From assembly GCF_000715075.1 (NCBI RefSeq), contig NC_134101.1, forward strand, positions 191,724,103-191,788,102: 64,000 nucleotides of DNA, written 5' to 3'. How positions within the stretch are numbered: position 1 is the first letter of the stretch; each line of letters opens with the position of its first letter. The stretch comes from Nicotiana tabacum. Lineage: Eukaryota; Streptophyta; Magnoliopsida; Solanales; Solanaceae. Both the position numbers and the translations under genes were made by a program. The notes below the pieces were generated by a model. It searched no databases. It saw only the letters and a list, made by a program, of their open reading frames with translations, and was not told where the DNA came from. Below are positions 22,981 through 34,105 of the stretch, in pieces.

Positions 22981-23671
22981 GAGCACGTAGGAAATAAGAG
23001 TAGTATATGTCTTAGATGGAGATATATTCGGTGTCTGATGGCCTGATTGATAGTAATCTCGCTACGTGCATATATTTGCGGATGTTATCGTTATGCCAGA
23101 TGTGCCTGCGTTCAAAGAAAAATTGTGAGTTTTGCAAGGGGGAAGGTTAGTTTGTTCTTCTGTCGGCTGGCTTTGCTTTGCTCCGTTCTGAAAGCCTTTC
23201 GGGTTCCCCTGGGTGACACCTGACTGTTACGGAAATAGAGTTTTCTAAAAAAATATGCAATTATTCATAAAAAATAGAGTTATTTAGAAATATATTGAAA
23301 CATTAAGTGATTTTTGATGAACCAGTGACTATAACATATCTCGAAGGCATTGCAGCTCTCTTATATTGGAATTTTGAGGGTCCTCCTCAAAATTCTGCCC
23401 CATTTTAGTGGATGATCTTTTGACTGTTTATGGATAATAGGCCTTGCTGAATCTTTTTCTGAATTTTGAGAGCCTTCTCAAAATTTTGCCCCAATTTCTT
23501 AACTGATTACTGACTTTCTGGCATGCGATGGCATTAGTTTTACTTGCTCCGGAATTTTGAGGGTCCTCATGAAAATTCTGCCCCAGTTTTTGAGCTTGGG
23601 GGAAAAAGAAAATTTTATTATGATATGATCGAACCCATAATGCTGCCTACGTATCCCCTCTTAAATGGGAA
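22981..23671 (-). other. C 3' untranslated region with three hairpin motifs
   Basis: Three copies of a motif with GAATTTTGAGG, a short loop, CCTCAAAATTC and then TGCCCCA are at 23,369-23,395, 23,462-23,485 and about 23,552-23,578. The first has a perfect 11-bp stem, the second a 10-bp stem with a 4-base loop, and the third is interrupted. Spacing is about 90 bp. Nothing coding is seen. Confidence 0.7.
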
Positions 23672-23719
23672 TCAAGTCAAGCGTAGTTCAATTACATCAG
23701 ATGAGAAAAATGTAAATAA

Positions 23720-24720
23720 TCTAGGCATAATATCTCTTGACTGCGTCTGAATTGATTGGTTTTGGCCAGACTTCTCCGTCCATTCTGTGACTATGAGTGT
23801 TCCTCCTATTAGTACCATGTGAACCATGTACGGACCTTGCCAGTTGGGAGAGAATTTCCCTTTGTCTCCATCTTGATGCGGGAAGATTTTCTTTAATACC
23901 AGCTGCCCTGATGCGAACTGTCTTGGTTTGACTTTTTTGTTGAAAGCTGTGGACATTCTTTTCTGGTAAAGTTGATCGTGACATACTGCATTCATCCTTT
24001 TTCCATTTATAAGGGCCAATTTCTCATAGCGGTTCCTTATCCATTCTGCATCGCTGAGTTCTGCTTCATGTATGATCCATAAAGAAGGGATCTATACCTC
24101 GGCCGAGATGACAGCTTCAGTACTATAAACTAGCTTGTAGGGAGTTGCCCCAGTTGATGTGCGAACTGTAGTTCGGTATCCCAACAAAGCAAAGGGTCGC
24201 TTCTCATGCCATTGCTTATGGTTTTCTACCATCTTCCTTAGTATCTTCTTGATGTTTTTGTTGGCGGCTTCTACAGCTCCATTCATCTGAGGTCTATAGC
24301 CTGTGGAATTCTTGTGCTTGATTTTGAAAGTTTCGCACACGCTTTCATCAGATCACTATTGAGATTAGCAGAATTATTAGTGACAATAGACTCGGGAACT
24401 TCGATTTGGCAAACAATACGATCCTTGACAAAGTCTACGGTGACTTTCTTGGTTACAGCTTTGTAGGATGCAACCTCTACTTATTTGCGGACATACTGAA
24501 TGCAATCCCTCTCCATGGTCATCCAAAAGTAACCTGCCCTGAGTATCTTTTTAGCCAAGACGAAACCATTCATATGTGGGCCACAAGCCCCAGCATGCAC
24601 ATCTTCAAGTAGCTTAGAAGTTTTCTTTGTGTCAACACATCTTAGTAAGCCCAAATCAGGAGTTTCTTCTGTACAAGTTCCCTCCGCTGTGGAAGAAGTG
24701 ATTTGACAATCTCCGGAGTG
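23720..24720 (-). pseudogene. C integrase remnant with internal deletion
   Basis: Reading leftwards, the zinc-binding part ends with GYFWMTMERDCIQYVRK (to 24,481). The next alignable residues, VASYKAVTKKV, follow almost at once. The usual stretch between them, holding the first catalytic Asp, is gone (roughly 150-200 bp by comparison with the family). The later core includes STGYRPQMNGAVEAANKNIK (24,340-24,092), with the region of the catalytic Glu. The C-terminal part is at 24,019-23,672, with FSPNWQGPYMVH. A frameshift near 23,780 moves the last residues to another frame. It is inactive. Confidence 0.85.
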
Positions 24721-24959
24721 TGCATTTCTGAGTGTGATTTGCATGCTCCGGGTATTCTCCTTTTGATAAGTACTCTTTGATGTCATGGAACCAAGGCTTT
24801 CCATCTGCTTCTTCCGCGACATGAGCACAATATTCTGACTGATTATGGATCCTCACCGAAATGGGATCAATGTAATTCTTATCTGGATGTTGTATCATAG
24901 ATGACAAAGTGGCCAATGCATCGACAAACTCATTCTGAATTCTGGGCATATGTCAGAAC

Positions 24960-25365
24960 TCTATCTTCGTGAATCTCTTTCTCAATTATTGCACATGGTG
25001 CATATAAGACAATATCTTGGAGTTCTTGGTGGCCCATTCTCCTTGTACCTGGTGCAAGATCAAATCTGAATCACCGATTACTAGCAGCACCTGAATATTC
25101 ATGTCGATTGCCATGTTCAGTCCTAGTATGCAAGCCTCATACTTTGCCATGTTATTGGTGCAGGGAAATCTGAGTTTCGCAAACATCGGATAATGCTGAC
25201 TATTTCTGACACCAAAACTGCTCCAATGCCTACTCCTTTGAAATTTGCAGCTCCATCAAAGAACATCCTCCAACTGTCATATGCTTTGGTAATGTCCTCC
25301 CCTACGAATGACACTTCTTCATTAGGAAAATATGTTTTCAAAGGCTCGTATGATCCTCCCACCAA
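24960..25365 (-). pseudogene. C second RNase H (archaeal-type, aRNH) remnant
   Basis: The first part (25,365-25,123) has WRMFFDGAANFKGVGIGAVL, where the DGA is the first catalytic Asp of this RNase H type. The second part (25,186-24,986) has NNMAKYEACILGLNMAIDMN and VIGDSDLILHQVQGEWA, with the catalytic Glu and Asp. The two parts are in different frames, joined near 25,180-25,200. A second RNase H of this type is known for TAT-lineage elements and supports the Ogre/TAT call. The domain itself looks well preserved apart from the frameshift. Confidence 0.85.
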
Positions 25366-25399
25366 ATTTTCAGCAAGATGATCTGCAAATGCTTGTCCC

Positions 25400-25830
25400 T
25401 TGAACCCTTTGAAGTTACATAGACAATATCGAATTCACTTAATAGTATCTGCCATTTAGCCAACTTTCCAGTAGGCATGGGTTTCTGAAATATGTACTTC
25501 AGAGGATCTATCCTGGATATGAGGTATGTAGTGTAGGCACATTAGTAATGCCTCAATTTCTGAGCAGTCCAGGTCAAAGGGCATCAAGTGCATTCAAGCA
25601 GAGAATACCGTGCTTCATAAGGTGTGAACTTCTTTCTCAAGTAATATATGGCTTGCTCCTTTCTTCTTGTCTCGTCATGTTGTCCCAAAACATATCCGAA
25701 GCCTCCATCTAATACAGATAGATAGAGTAGCAAAGGTTGTCCTGGTTCTGGTGGGACTAGAACAGGTGGTGTGGACAGGTACTCCTTGATCTTGTCAAAA
25801 GCTTTCTGACAATCTCTGTTTAACTTGTTT
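25400..25830 (-). pseudogene. C first RNase H and connection remnant
   Basis: Following RT leftwards, frames with several stops contain family-typical words, for example a QHDETRRKEQAIYYL-like stretch near 25,650-25,690 and the PTGKLAKWQIL stretch near 25,440-25,480. In-frame stops and shifts make this the most decayed of the C domains. Its role would be removal of the RNA template. Confidence 0.65.
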
Positions 25831-26979
25831 CAGCGTCCTTCATCAGCATCTTGAAGATGGGTTCACATATGACTGTGGATTGTGCTATGAAGCGACTGAT
25901 ATAGTTGAGATGTCCTAGGAAACTCATCACGTCCTTTTTGCTCTTAGGTGGAAGTAACTCCTGAATAGCCTTGAGCTTAGACGGATCCAGCTCGATCCCT
26001 CGACGACTGACGATGAATCCCAATAAGTTTCCTGTGGGAACCCCGAATGCACACTTTACTGGATTCAGTTTTAAATTGTACCTTCTTAGCCTGTCAAAGA
26101 ACTTTCTCAAGTCCGCTATATGATCTGCGACCCTCTTGGATTTGATAATGACATCATTTACATACACCTATATTTCTTTGTGGATTATGTAATGGAAGAT
26201 AGTTGTCATGACTCTCACATACATGGCCCCAACATTCTTCAGGCCGAACGACATCATCTTGTAACAATATACACCCCACGGTGTGATGAAAGCTATCTTC
26301 TCTACATCTTCTTCATCCATCCAAATCTGATGATAACCCGCAAAGCAATCTACAAAGGATCGGAGTTCATGCTTGGCGTAATTATCGATTAGGATGTGTA
26401 TATTTGGTAGTGGGAAGTCGTCCTTGGGACTTGCTCTGTTTAAATCCCGATAGTCAAGACATACTCTAACCTTCCCATCCTTCTTCGGAATTGTCACAAT
26501 GTTAGCTAACCAGGTTGGGTACTCAACCACTCTGAGAACTTTGGTTTTTGATTTGCTTGGTAACTTCCTCCTTGATTTTCAGGCTCATGTCTGGTTTGAA
26601 CTTTCGGAGTTTTTGCTTGACTGGCGGAAATATGGGATTAGTAGGCAACTTGTGAGCCACTATGGATGTGCTCAAACCGGTCATGTCATCATATGACCAC
26701 GCGAAAATGTCCTCATACTCTTTTAGGAACCGAATGTACTCTAAATTCTCTGTCGGTGACAAGTAAATGCTGATGCAAGTCTCCTTGATGGTCTCGACGT
26801 CTCCCAAATTCACTGCTTCTGTTTCGTCCAGGTTGGACCTAGGCTTGTTCTCAAAATTCTCAACTTCATTGACAATTTCCTAGGGCATCTCATCCTCTTT
26901 ATCTGAATCACTGTTCTCATGTTGTGTTGCCTTATTACACATTACAGTCACTGGTTCATCAGGAAAAGTAATAATAATA
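25831..26979 (-). pseudogene. C reverse transcriptase remnant, active site altered
   Basis: From 26,979 leftwards the frame is open except for a TAG at 26,882-26,880. It reads through ENLEYIRFLKEYEDIFAWSY and KQKLRKFKPDMSLKIKEEV. A frameshift near 26,535-26,550 leads to VEYPTWLANIVTIPKKDGKV (26,530 on), with DYRDLNRASPKDDFPLPN. A TAG at 26,170-26,168 sits just before the catalytic box. That box reads YVNDV where the family has YVDDV, so the first metal-binding Asp is Asn. After it the frame continues to 25,820 with FGVPTGNLLGFIVSRRGIEL. The domain is otherwise well preserved, which suggests moderate age. Confidence 0.88.
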
Positions 26980-27165
26980 CTGTAGAAGGAAAAGGTATAA
27001 AAATAGTAATGAATAATGATAAAGAACAAATGCATTTGATTAAAACTGAGAAAATCGTTCAGACAAAGCTTGGCTCGATAAATCGAGCATTTATTTTGAA
27101 ATAAGTAAATCTTAAAACAAAATTATAGGAAATCTTAAATGCCTAGAATGGCTATAGAAGTAAAA
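26980..27165 (-). other. Putative intron between protease region and RT in C
   Basis: The segment is very AT-rich and full of stops, between the open G-patch frame and the open RT frame. On the minus strand it ends with CCTTTTCCTTCTACAG at 26,980, a good 3' splice site, after which the RT frame opens. A GT near the end of the upstream frame (around 27,170, GGGTAGCTTGG) is a weak donor candidate. A spliced intron at this place is known for Ogre elements; the donor here is uncertain. Confidence 0.5.
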
Positions 27166-27700
27166 TCTGCCAAGCTACCCAGGGACTCGGCGAGCTCAGG
27201 ATGATATGGCAGTCCAGTTCCTGAGAAAAGCTCCCTTCTTCACGGGTCTGAATAGTGAGGCCTTCTTCCTCCGCCTCCTCAATTATGGCATTGCAATCCA
27301 TGTCTTCATCCTCCAAGAACAAATTCTTCAACCCAGCTAGTGCTTCTTCTTCTGCGGTCCCCCATATCGTATTAGCCTGGTGAAAAGCTTGTTCCAAACG
27401 CGGTACTAGCTGCTCAAGAGGGTAATATGGTCCACGCCATGAAGGCAACCAATCCTTGTACTCTTTCCATATGTACTGGTATCCGAGCCCAAAGGTGGTG
27501 CCATGTTGTTTTAGCTGTATCAGTTTAGTGATACCTTGAAGGTTCTTTCCCAACCCTTTGCCAGGTTCATATCCAGACCATGCTAGTATGCTTTCTTTTT
27601 TATTACTCCACCACTTATCCTTCTCGACAACATTGACCCGTTCAATGTGATGATAGGTTTCTCCTATGTCACATGCTGGATGAAGCAGTAATGTAAACAT
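27152..27700 (-). pseudogene. C G-patch-containing pre-RT region, fused to LTR
   Basis: An open frame of 182 codons. After about seven residues encoded by LTR sequence (MFTLLLH) it enters family sequence: HHIERVNVVEKDKWW, then WSGYEPGKGLGKNLQGI, a glycine-rich G-patch-like motif, and an acidic Glu-rich tail (residues about 118-160). In Ogre/TAT elements this lies between protease and RT. Everything upstream (protease core, gag, primer site) is missing because LTR and pol are joined at about 27,675. The start codon is therefore an accident of the deletion. The frame has no stop, unlike most frames nearby. Confidence 0.72.
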
Positions 27701-28529
27701 GTCAATTGCATGTTGAACAACAGAACCATAGATAGAAACAAATTAGAAACATGACAAATTGAAGCAGTAAAAGAAACATATTGATTTTGGGACTTGAATT
27801 GAAATTAGAACATACCAGTAGAGAGATAGTAAACACAAAGTGAGGAATAGGAGAGCACAATAGTTAGCTTTGGCTTGCAGCCGGCTAACTACGAATAATA
27901 GCAAGTAACCAAAGAGAGAGAGAGAGAGATAGAGCAGAAAAGTTTTGAGTGTGAGAGAGTTTATGAACTAATGTGTTAGTGTCTTGTGTTAATGAAAGAG
28001 CAGGGTACTTATAGTTTGAAAATAGGTAGAAAATAAGGCAAGAATCATAGTTCAACGATAATTATGGAACTATATACTAATCAGTGTAAATACTTCCCTT
28101 TAATTAAGGAGTTAAATAACAAATAAGGAAAGAAATCAATGTACGACCAATAAGGACAGACTTCAAATATAGTAGGTATAGGGTAAACAATTAGGGCCAA
28201 GTTCAGAAAGTTCTAATTAAAGAGATAGTCGGTAAGAATCAAGTAACAATGCAGACAAGGTAAGGGAAAGTTAATTTAGGCAAGCAAATCGATTATATTG
28301 TGTAGGAAGGTAAGAATCGAAGGTTTAAAGGAAAGTTTTCAAATTAAACCAAGAAACAAGGAATTCAGAATCAATCAAAGAAAAAGTCATGAAAAGAGTT
28401 AGCATTAGCATATAAATAAAGTAAGACATGGATAGTCAAGAGTCGACATACAACTCTACAAACATGAGAGTCAAATAATACTGATTTAGTGAGAAAGAAA
28501 CAAGTCTTGATGTGAATAGTCAAGATGAA

Positions 28530-29294
28530 TGTATGCAGCGAAATTAGAGGACATAATTCCTCGCTATCAAGCCACTTCGGAAGAATGCCTTGAAACCCCG
28601 AGGACATGGAGCCGCGATCGAGTCCCCTCCCTCGGGAATCGTCGGGGACCAACTTACAGATGACGGAGGTCGAGGCTAGAGCAGAAGGGGAAGCTCCCAA
28701 GGCACACAACTAAAATCTGATAGAGCCGGCCTATCCAGAGCCTATGCTGAAGTGTCACATCTTGCCATCCCATATCCATGCTTTACAATTAATACATGTT
28801 GTACTATAGCCGGTTTCCCCTCCTATATAAAGGGAACCCAGACTACTTTGTAAGGGTCTGATGTTGCTCCAACTATTTCTCCACAAGATCAATAATATCT
28901 CCCTCTGTCTTCTCTCTTTTCTCTCTAACTTCCTCGTTCTTATTGGCTCGAGACCACTCTTAGCGTCTATAATTTTCATACTTGTTCTTCATTTATTGTT
29001 TTGTATTGGCCATAAAGAGCCTTGATTGATCATATTCTACTAATTATCCCACTCCCGACTACCCTCGATAGCTCGAGATCGAGCCAGGATACCGACCTCG
29101 AGGCCATCCATCGACCAATCCGAAACTAGGACAACAAGCCTCAGTTTTGTTACTGCCCTGTTTTAGCTTGTAATTTGTCATTAAACTTCATATTCTTAGC
29201 ATCATCTGCTCAAACAACTATCATAAAAATAGATTACGTATTTTTAGAATCCCATTTACAAATTCAATTGTTGTTACCATTTTCACGGTAAACA
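28530..29294 (+). repeat. E 5' LTR
   Basis: It is 765 bp. TATATAAA at 28,824-28,831 is the likely promoter of the gag transcript. An expected start site would be about 30 bp further right. The last bases are CACGGTAAACA, directly followed by the primer-binding site. Confidence 0.9.
28824..28831 (+). promoter_or_regulatory. TATA box of the E 5' LTR
   Basis: TATATAAA in the context CCTCCTATATAAAGGGAACC. The same box is in the right LTR (37,491-37,498) and, inverted, in the LTRs of A and F. Confidence 0.65.
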
Positions 29295-29297
29295 GTT

Positions 29298-29316
29298 TGG
29301 CGCCCACCGTGGGGCT
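29298..29316 (+). promoter_or_regulatory. E primer-binding site (tRNA-Lys type)
   Basis: TGGCGCCCACCGTGGGGCT starts three bases after the LTR. It is fully complementary over 19 bases to the 3' end of plant tRNA-Lys(CUU), as I know it. Tobacco and other TAT elements often use tRNA-Asp or tRNA-Arg instead, so this is a useful family marker. Confidence 0.85.
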
Positions 29317-29414
29317 AAAAATAATAGTGATTATTTTCATGCTGGTTCCATTGCAAAAATTCAAGTTATCTTTCACACTTTTTCTTGTCCAAGATCTCTC
29401 GATTTCAGGTCAAA

Positions 29415-31190
29415 ATGTCTGGCTCGGTAAACAGAATCGAGAATGACAACTTCGAAAACCATGGGAAAAACGGCGTGGCTATTCTGGCTGTCGGAACGCA
29501 ACCACTCACTGGCCGATTCTAGCGGACGCAGACTCACAGGACGCAAAACAAGTCAACAAAACCTCGCACACAGATAGAAGCATACGGCATAGCGACCGAC
29601 AGGAGGCTCAAAGAATCCCAGCCCGGGAAGAACAGAAAGTTAGCCTTCATGTTATTTTTGAAATGTTGCAGGCACAACAGTTGGCCATCATTCAGTTACA
29701 AAGTCATCCAAAGACTCCCAGTACAGGAGCACCGGAAACAGCTCCCCCCGCCGAACAAGTACCCGAGAGATCGAGCAATAACGGATCGGTAGCCAACCCT
29801 ACCATAATAAAGATGCTTGAGGACCTCACCAAAAGGATCGATTCAGGCGAGAAAATGATAGCAGCCAACGATAAAAAGGTCGAGACCTACAACTATAGGG
29901 TCGATTAGATCCCGGGTGCACCCCCATCCTCAAGGGCGCCAATTCGAAGAAGTTCATACAAAGGCCATTCCCTGAGGAAGCGGCCTCGAAGCCCATTCCA
30001 AAGAAGTTCAGGATGCCGGAGCTCCCTAAATACAACGGTACCACTAACCCTAATGAACACGTTACTACCTACACATGCGCGGTAAAAGGCAACAATATAA
30101 AGAATGATGAGATCGAGTCCGTATTGCTGAAAAAATTCGGGGAAACACTCTCGAAGGGATCCATGATGTGGTTCCATTGATTCATTCGCCATGCTAGTAG
30201 ATTCCTTCGTAAAGGCGCATGCCAGAGCCATCAAGGTAGCAACAAGGAAGTACAACGTCTTCAAAATCAAGCAAAGAGAGAACGAGATGCTGCAGGAATT
30301 TGTGTCCCACTTTCAGATGGAACGGATGGAGCTACCGCCACTCTCCGATGACTGGGCAATACAGGCCTTCACCCGAGGCCTGAACGAATGAAGCTCGGTG
30401 GCTTCAAAATAGCTGAAACAAAACCCGATCGAGTATCAGGCCGTGACTTGGTCGGACGTCCACAACCGGTACCAGTCAAAGATCAGAGCCGAGGATGACC
30501 AGTCGGGAGCCCCTTCGGGCTCAATATACCCGAACAAGCTCCTGGCAAAGTAACCAAAGCCAAACAAATAAAGTATCAACCATACCTCGAGGATAGGAGG
30601 AACACCCCGAGGCGCAACCTACCCCGCAATAATCGGAGGGTAAATCAAGGACAGGACCCTCGAGGGCTCATCAATAGAGCCAGGATTGATCGAATTGTAG
30701 TACCAACAGGTGAACCCCACCTGTCAAAATACAACTTCAATGTCGATGTGTCAGACATCATGTTTGCTATCAATAAGATCAGAGACGCCAAATTGCCCAA
30801 ACCGATACATTCAGATCCTTCGCAAAGGAACTACAACTTAGTATGCGAGTTTCACAACACGCACGACCACAGGACCGAGGATTGTCATCAACTACGAGAG
30901 GAGGTAGCTCGGCTGCTTAACAAAGGACATCTCTGAGAGTTTCTTAGCGATTGAGCCAAAAATCAGTTCCGAGAAAGGGAGGAAACTAAGAAGAACAAGG
31001 CAAACAAGCCACAACACATCATCCACATGATCATGGGGGCGCCGATGCCCCGTAGGAACCCGTAATGAGAAGAAATTAAATATCCATCACTAGAGAAAAG
31101 CGGACTCAGGGATATGCCCCCGAAGATGCCCTTACGTTCAGCGAAGAAGACATCGAGACCCTGTCTCAACCCCACAACGACACCCTGGTA
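29415..31190 (+). pseudogene. E gag remnant
   Basis: The start MSGSVNRIENDNFENHGKNG is at 29,415, about 100 bp past the primer site. Frame changes follow. 29,663-29,908 has PTIIKMLEDLTKRIDSGEKM. From 29,909 RMPELPKYNGTTNPNEHV is seen in pieces. 30,191-30,391 has FKIKQRENEMLQEFVSHFQM, the core of the retrotransposon gag domain. 30,748-30,936 ends with the zinc-knuckle-like CEFHNTHDHRTEDC (30,844-30,885), which keeps both end cysteines. Gag would form the particle that packages the RNA. At least six stops or shifts disable it. Confidence 0.82.
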
Positions 31191-31199
31191 ATTTCCTTA

Positions 31200-31570
31200 T
31201 TTGTAAATTCTTTTCAGATAAAATGTGTACTAGTGGATCCAGGTAGCTTGGCCAATATTGTCAAGTCGAGGGTAATAGGACAGCTCAGGTTGCTCGACCA
31301 AATCGTGCCCGCCACTCGGGTCCTCAACGGATTCAACATGGCAAGCAAAACAACGAAAGGAGAAATCATCCTCCCGGTCACTGTGGTGGGCACGACTCAG
31401 ACACAAAATTCCATGTCATCGAGGGAGACATGAGGTATAACGCCTTATTCGGGCGGCCATGGATACACTGCATGAGAGCAGTGCCATCCACCCTTCACTA
31501 GATGATAAAATTCCCAACAACGGACAGGATCAAAACCGTCTAAGGGGAACAACACGCGGCAAGGGAAATT
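31200..31570 (+). pseudogene. E protease remnant
   Basis: The frame at 31,233-31,433 reads [20 protein letters not shown], with the DPGS active-site form usual in TAT proteases, then [21 protein letters not shown] frameshift near 31,405-31,430 leads to a tail with the words EGDMRYN and [13 protein letters not shown]. The sequence after about 31,570 is not RT: the usual pol continuation is absent. Confidence 0.83.
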
Positions 31571-34105
31571 TTTGCAATACATGATTTGGTACCAATGTTC
31601 CTGCCTTTGCCCCCGAATAAGCCAAAGGACGTATCGAGTCTCACCCTCGATCGAACTTGACAAAACAAAGCAGAAGTCCGTGCCGCATCTTCGCCTCAGG
31701 CAATTATAACAAATCAACCTCGAGGCATCGCCAGCGCATCTCACTTCAAGGTACGGTCTTCTTCCTTTTTTTGTTTTGAATTCAGAACTAACCCTTGTGT
31801 ACGCAGTCGGCCGAAGCTGTCATAGTGCTGGCACTACCGGAAGACCTCAAAGGCTCTAAAAATATACCTGTTGCACTATTTTCCTTTGACCGAGTTTTTG
31901 TCCCAAAAGAAGGGTTTTACCGGCAAGGTTTTTAATGAGCCAACGGTTGCGAGATGCCTAAGGAAAACTCCACAAATACTCAAGACTCCTCTTGTAGGCA
32001 ACCCTTTTAACAATAAAGGGCGTTTCCCCAAAAAGATACCCGCTTGAAAAAATGTACCGGACCAAACGGTAGGAAAAACCATTTCCGTATAGTCAGGCTC
32101 CCACCGATGAATACGTGTACTATTGTACCAAGCAATCAAAGAATATCTTTTGTCAAAAAATGCCTTAGCAAAGTAAGGTCACAATTCTCTCACCAAAAAC
32201 GTCCCAAACACTCAGGACTGATGCCAACAATTAGCCGCTCGGATGGCCTTTGGGTCGAAACTCCAAAATCACAAAGCCGTCAGGTAAGGCAACTCGGAAA
32301 TCTCCCAGCGTCACCGACATCGAGGGTAACTTGAATATCCAGGGATTGTCTCCAATCTCCACGCGCTTGAAAACCCGAGGCCATAAGACCCCAAGTGAGA
32401 AAACTAGGTCCAACAAAGATCTGTTCAGTGCAACAACACAGCTACATCAATAGATCGAATGGTATCTATCACCAAAAGCACCTCACACTCCAAAAAAGGG
32501 AATTTCAGCATACTCTCGATAGGGATACCTCCACCAAATGCATCCCGAAATACTCGGAGACTTAGCGTCAATAATTGGGCACCTGCACGACCCTAGGGTC
32601 GGAACTCCAGGCTCATAAAGCCCCAACAAGGTAACTCTGAGCTCACGAATAATAGCTTTCAAGCCTAAGCAAACTTTATGACTCGAAGACTATCGCCAAT
32701 CGCCGTATACCGGAAAACCCGAGGCCGTAAGACCCCGAGCGGGCAGACTCGGTATAACCAGATCTATTCTACATAGCAACACAAACTCTAAGACCTCAAT
32801 AGGCATGACAAACTATAAGACCTCAACAGGTATGACAAACTGTAAGACCTCAACAGGCAAGAAAATTTTGTAAGACCTTTCTACAGGCATAAAACTCAAT
32901 CCCGAAGTTTAGGCTATATGTCGCATTTGTAAGAGTCGCGAAAGGGCATACCCTCGGTGTAGACGCCTAAACTATCACTTAGGATCAAAAATGGCTCCAT
33001 CCAAACACATATGACTACGGTCAAATGGCTGCTCCAGCCAAAGTAGCGTGACTCGGGGACGCCCGATTGTCGCTAACAAAATCGCAGGCCATTACTTCGA
33101 ATATACTTCGAAAAGAACCGCTTAAAACAGGCTTCCCTCAATAGGTAAACGGGCTTCGATCATGTCAGCCCCAAAAACACAAGGCTTCGAGCTACTCAGC
33201 CTATGAGCTAAGAACCTTTCCTAGGTGCTCGAACATCGCCGCTAACGACTTGAAATCTAGGTTCTTCCAGAACCGACGACGGGTCAGGCAAAATCATTTC
33301 AAAAAGACCTTAACAAAAGGAAAACAAAGCCTACAAAATACCCACGGGAAAACGCGTAAGAGCCATTGTCGCCAGCCAAATGAGCCTCCGGGCCGCACAC
33401 TAAAAAGGTCTCAACGACCGACAGTGTAAGAGCCTCTATCTCCAGCTTGAAAATTGAAAATATGAGGATTAAAATGAGCTCACGTCGTAACCCAATTCGG
33501 AGACCGGATCCAAAATAGTTAACTACAAAATGCCCATGGGAAAAGGCGTAAGAGCCATTGTCACCAGCCAAACAAGCCTCCAAGCCACACACTTAAAAGG
33601 TCGCTTCAACCCGAAGCGCAAGGGCCATCATCACCCGCCTATGCAGACACGAAAAAACTTGAGGGTCAATTAAAGCTTGAGTCACAACGTAACTCGTAGA
33701 CTGGACCCGAGATAGTTGAAACATAAATGCCCAAGGGCAAGGAATAAAGACAATCACCATCTGCACACACAGGTGTGGGAGATCGGGGGTCAGGTAAGCT
33801 CGAATCAGGGCCCAACTCGGAGACTAGGCCTAAACAGCTGGGCAAAGCACAAAGGCCCTGACGTCTACTCATGTCAGAAAGAGCACTTAAGAGCCCCCGG
33901 GCCTATCTAGTAAGCTCTAAACCCATAGGGCTAACGCCTGATACCGAAACCAGCCTACCTGGTCGAAAGCAATGAAGAAAGAGATATAAAAAGTTAAAAG
34001 CTTCAAGTTTTCTCTTATTTATGCAAAATGCGCGCTCTCCATCTATAAACATGCTCTACAAATATCAAATATAGAATGGAAAAGCAGCGAAATCCACGCT
34101 CCGCT
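31571..34105. repeat. E interior noncoding region with tandem repeats
   Basis: There is no gene on either strand. A conserved block at about 31,875-31,950 contains GGGTTTTACCGGCAAGG followed by TTTTTAATGAG, also present inverted in F near 59,808-59,845. A 27-bp unit with AAGACCTCAACAGGCATGAC recurs about four times at 32,789-32,880. A unit of about 192 bp starts at CTACAAAATACCCACGGG (33,331), at 33,523 and, decayed, near 33,720. This is the region downstream of the antisense gene. Confidence 0.75.

Noticed and set aside
24100..27000. Plus-strand frames opposite C pol
   Set aside because: They are shadows of the minus-strand RT, RNase H and integrase frames, which carry clear motifs.
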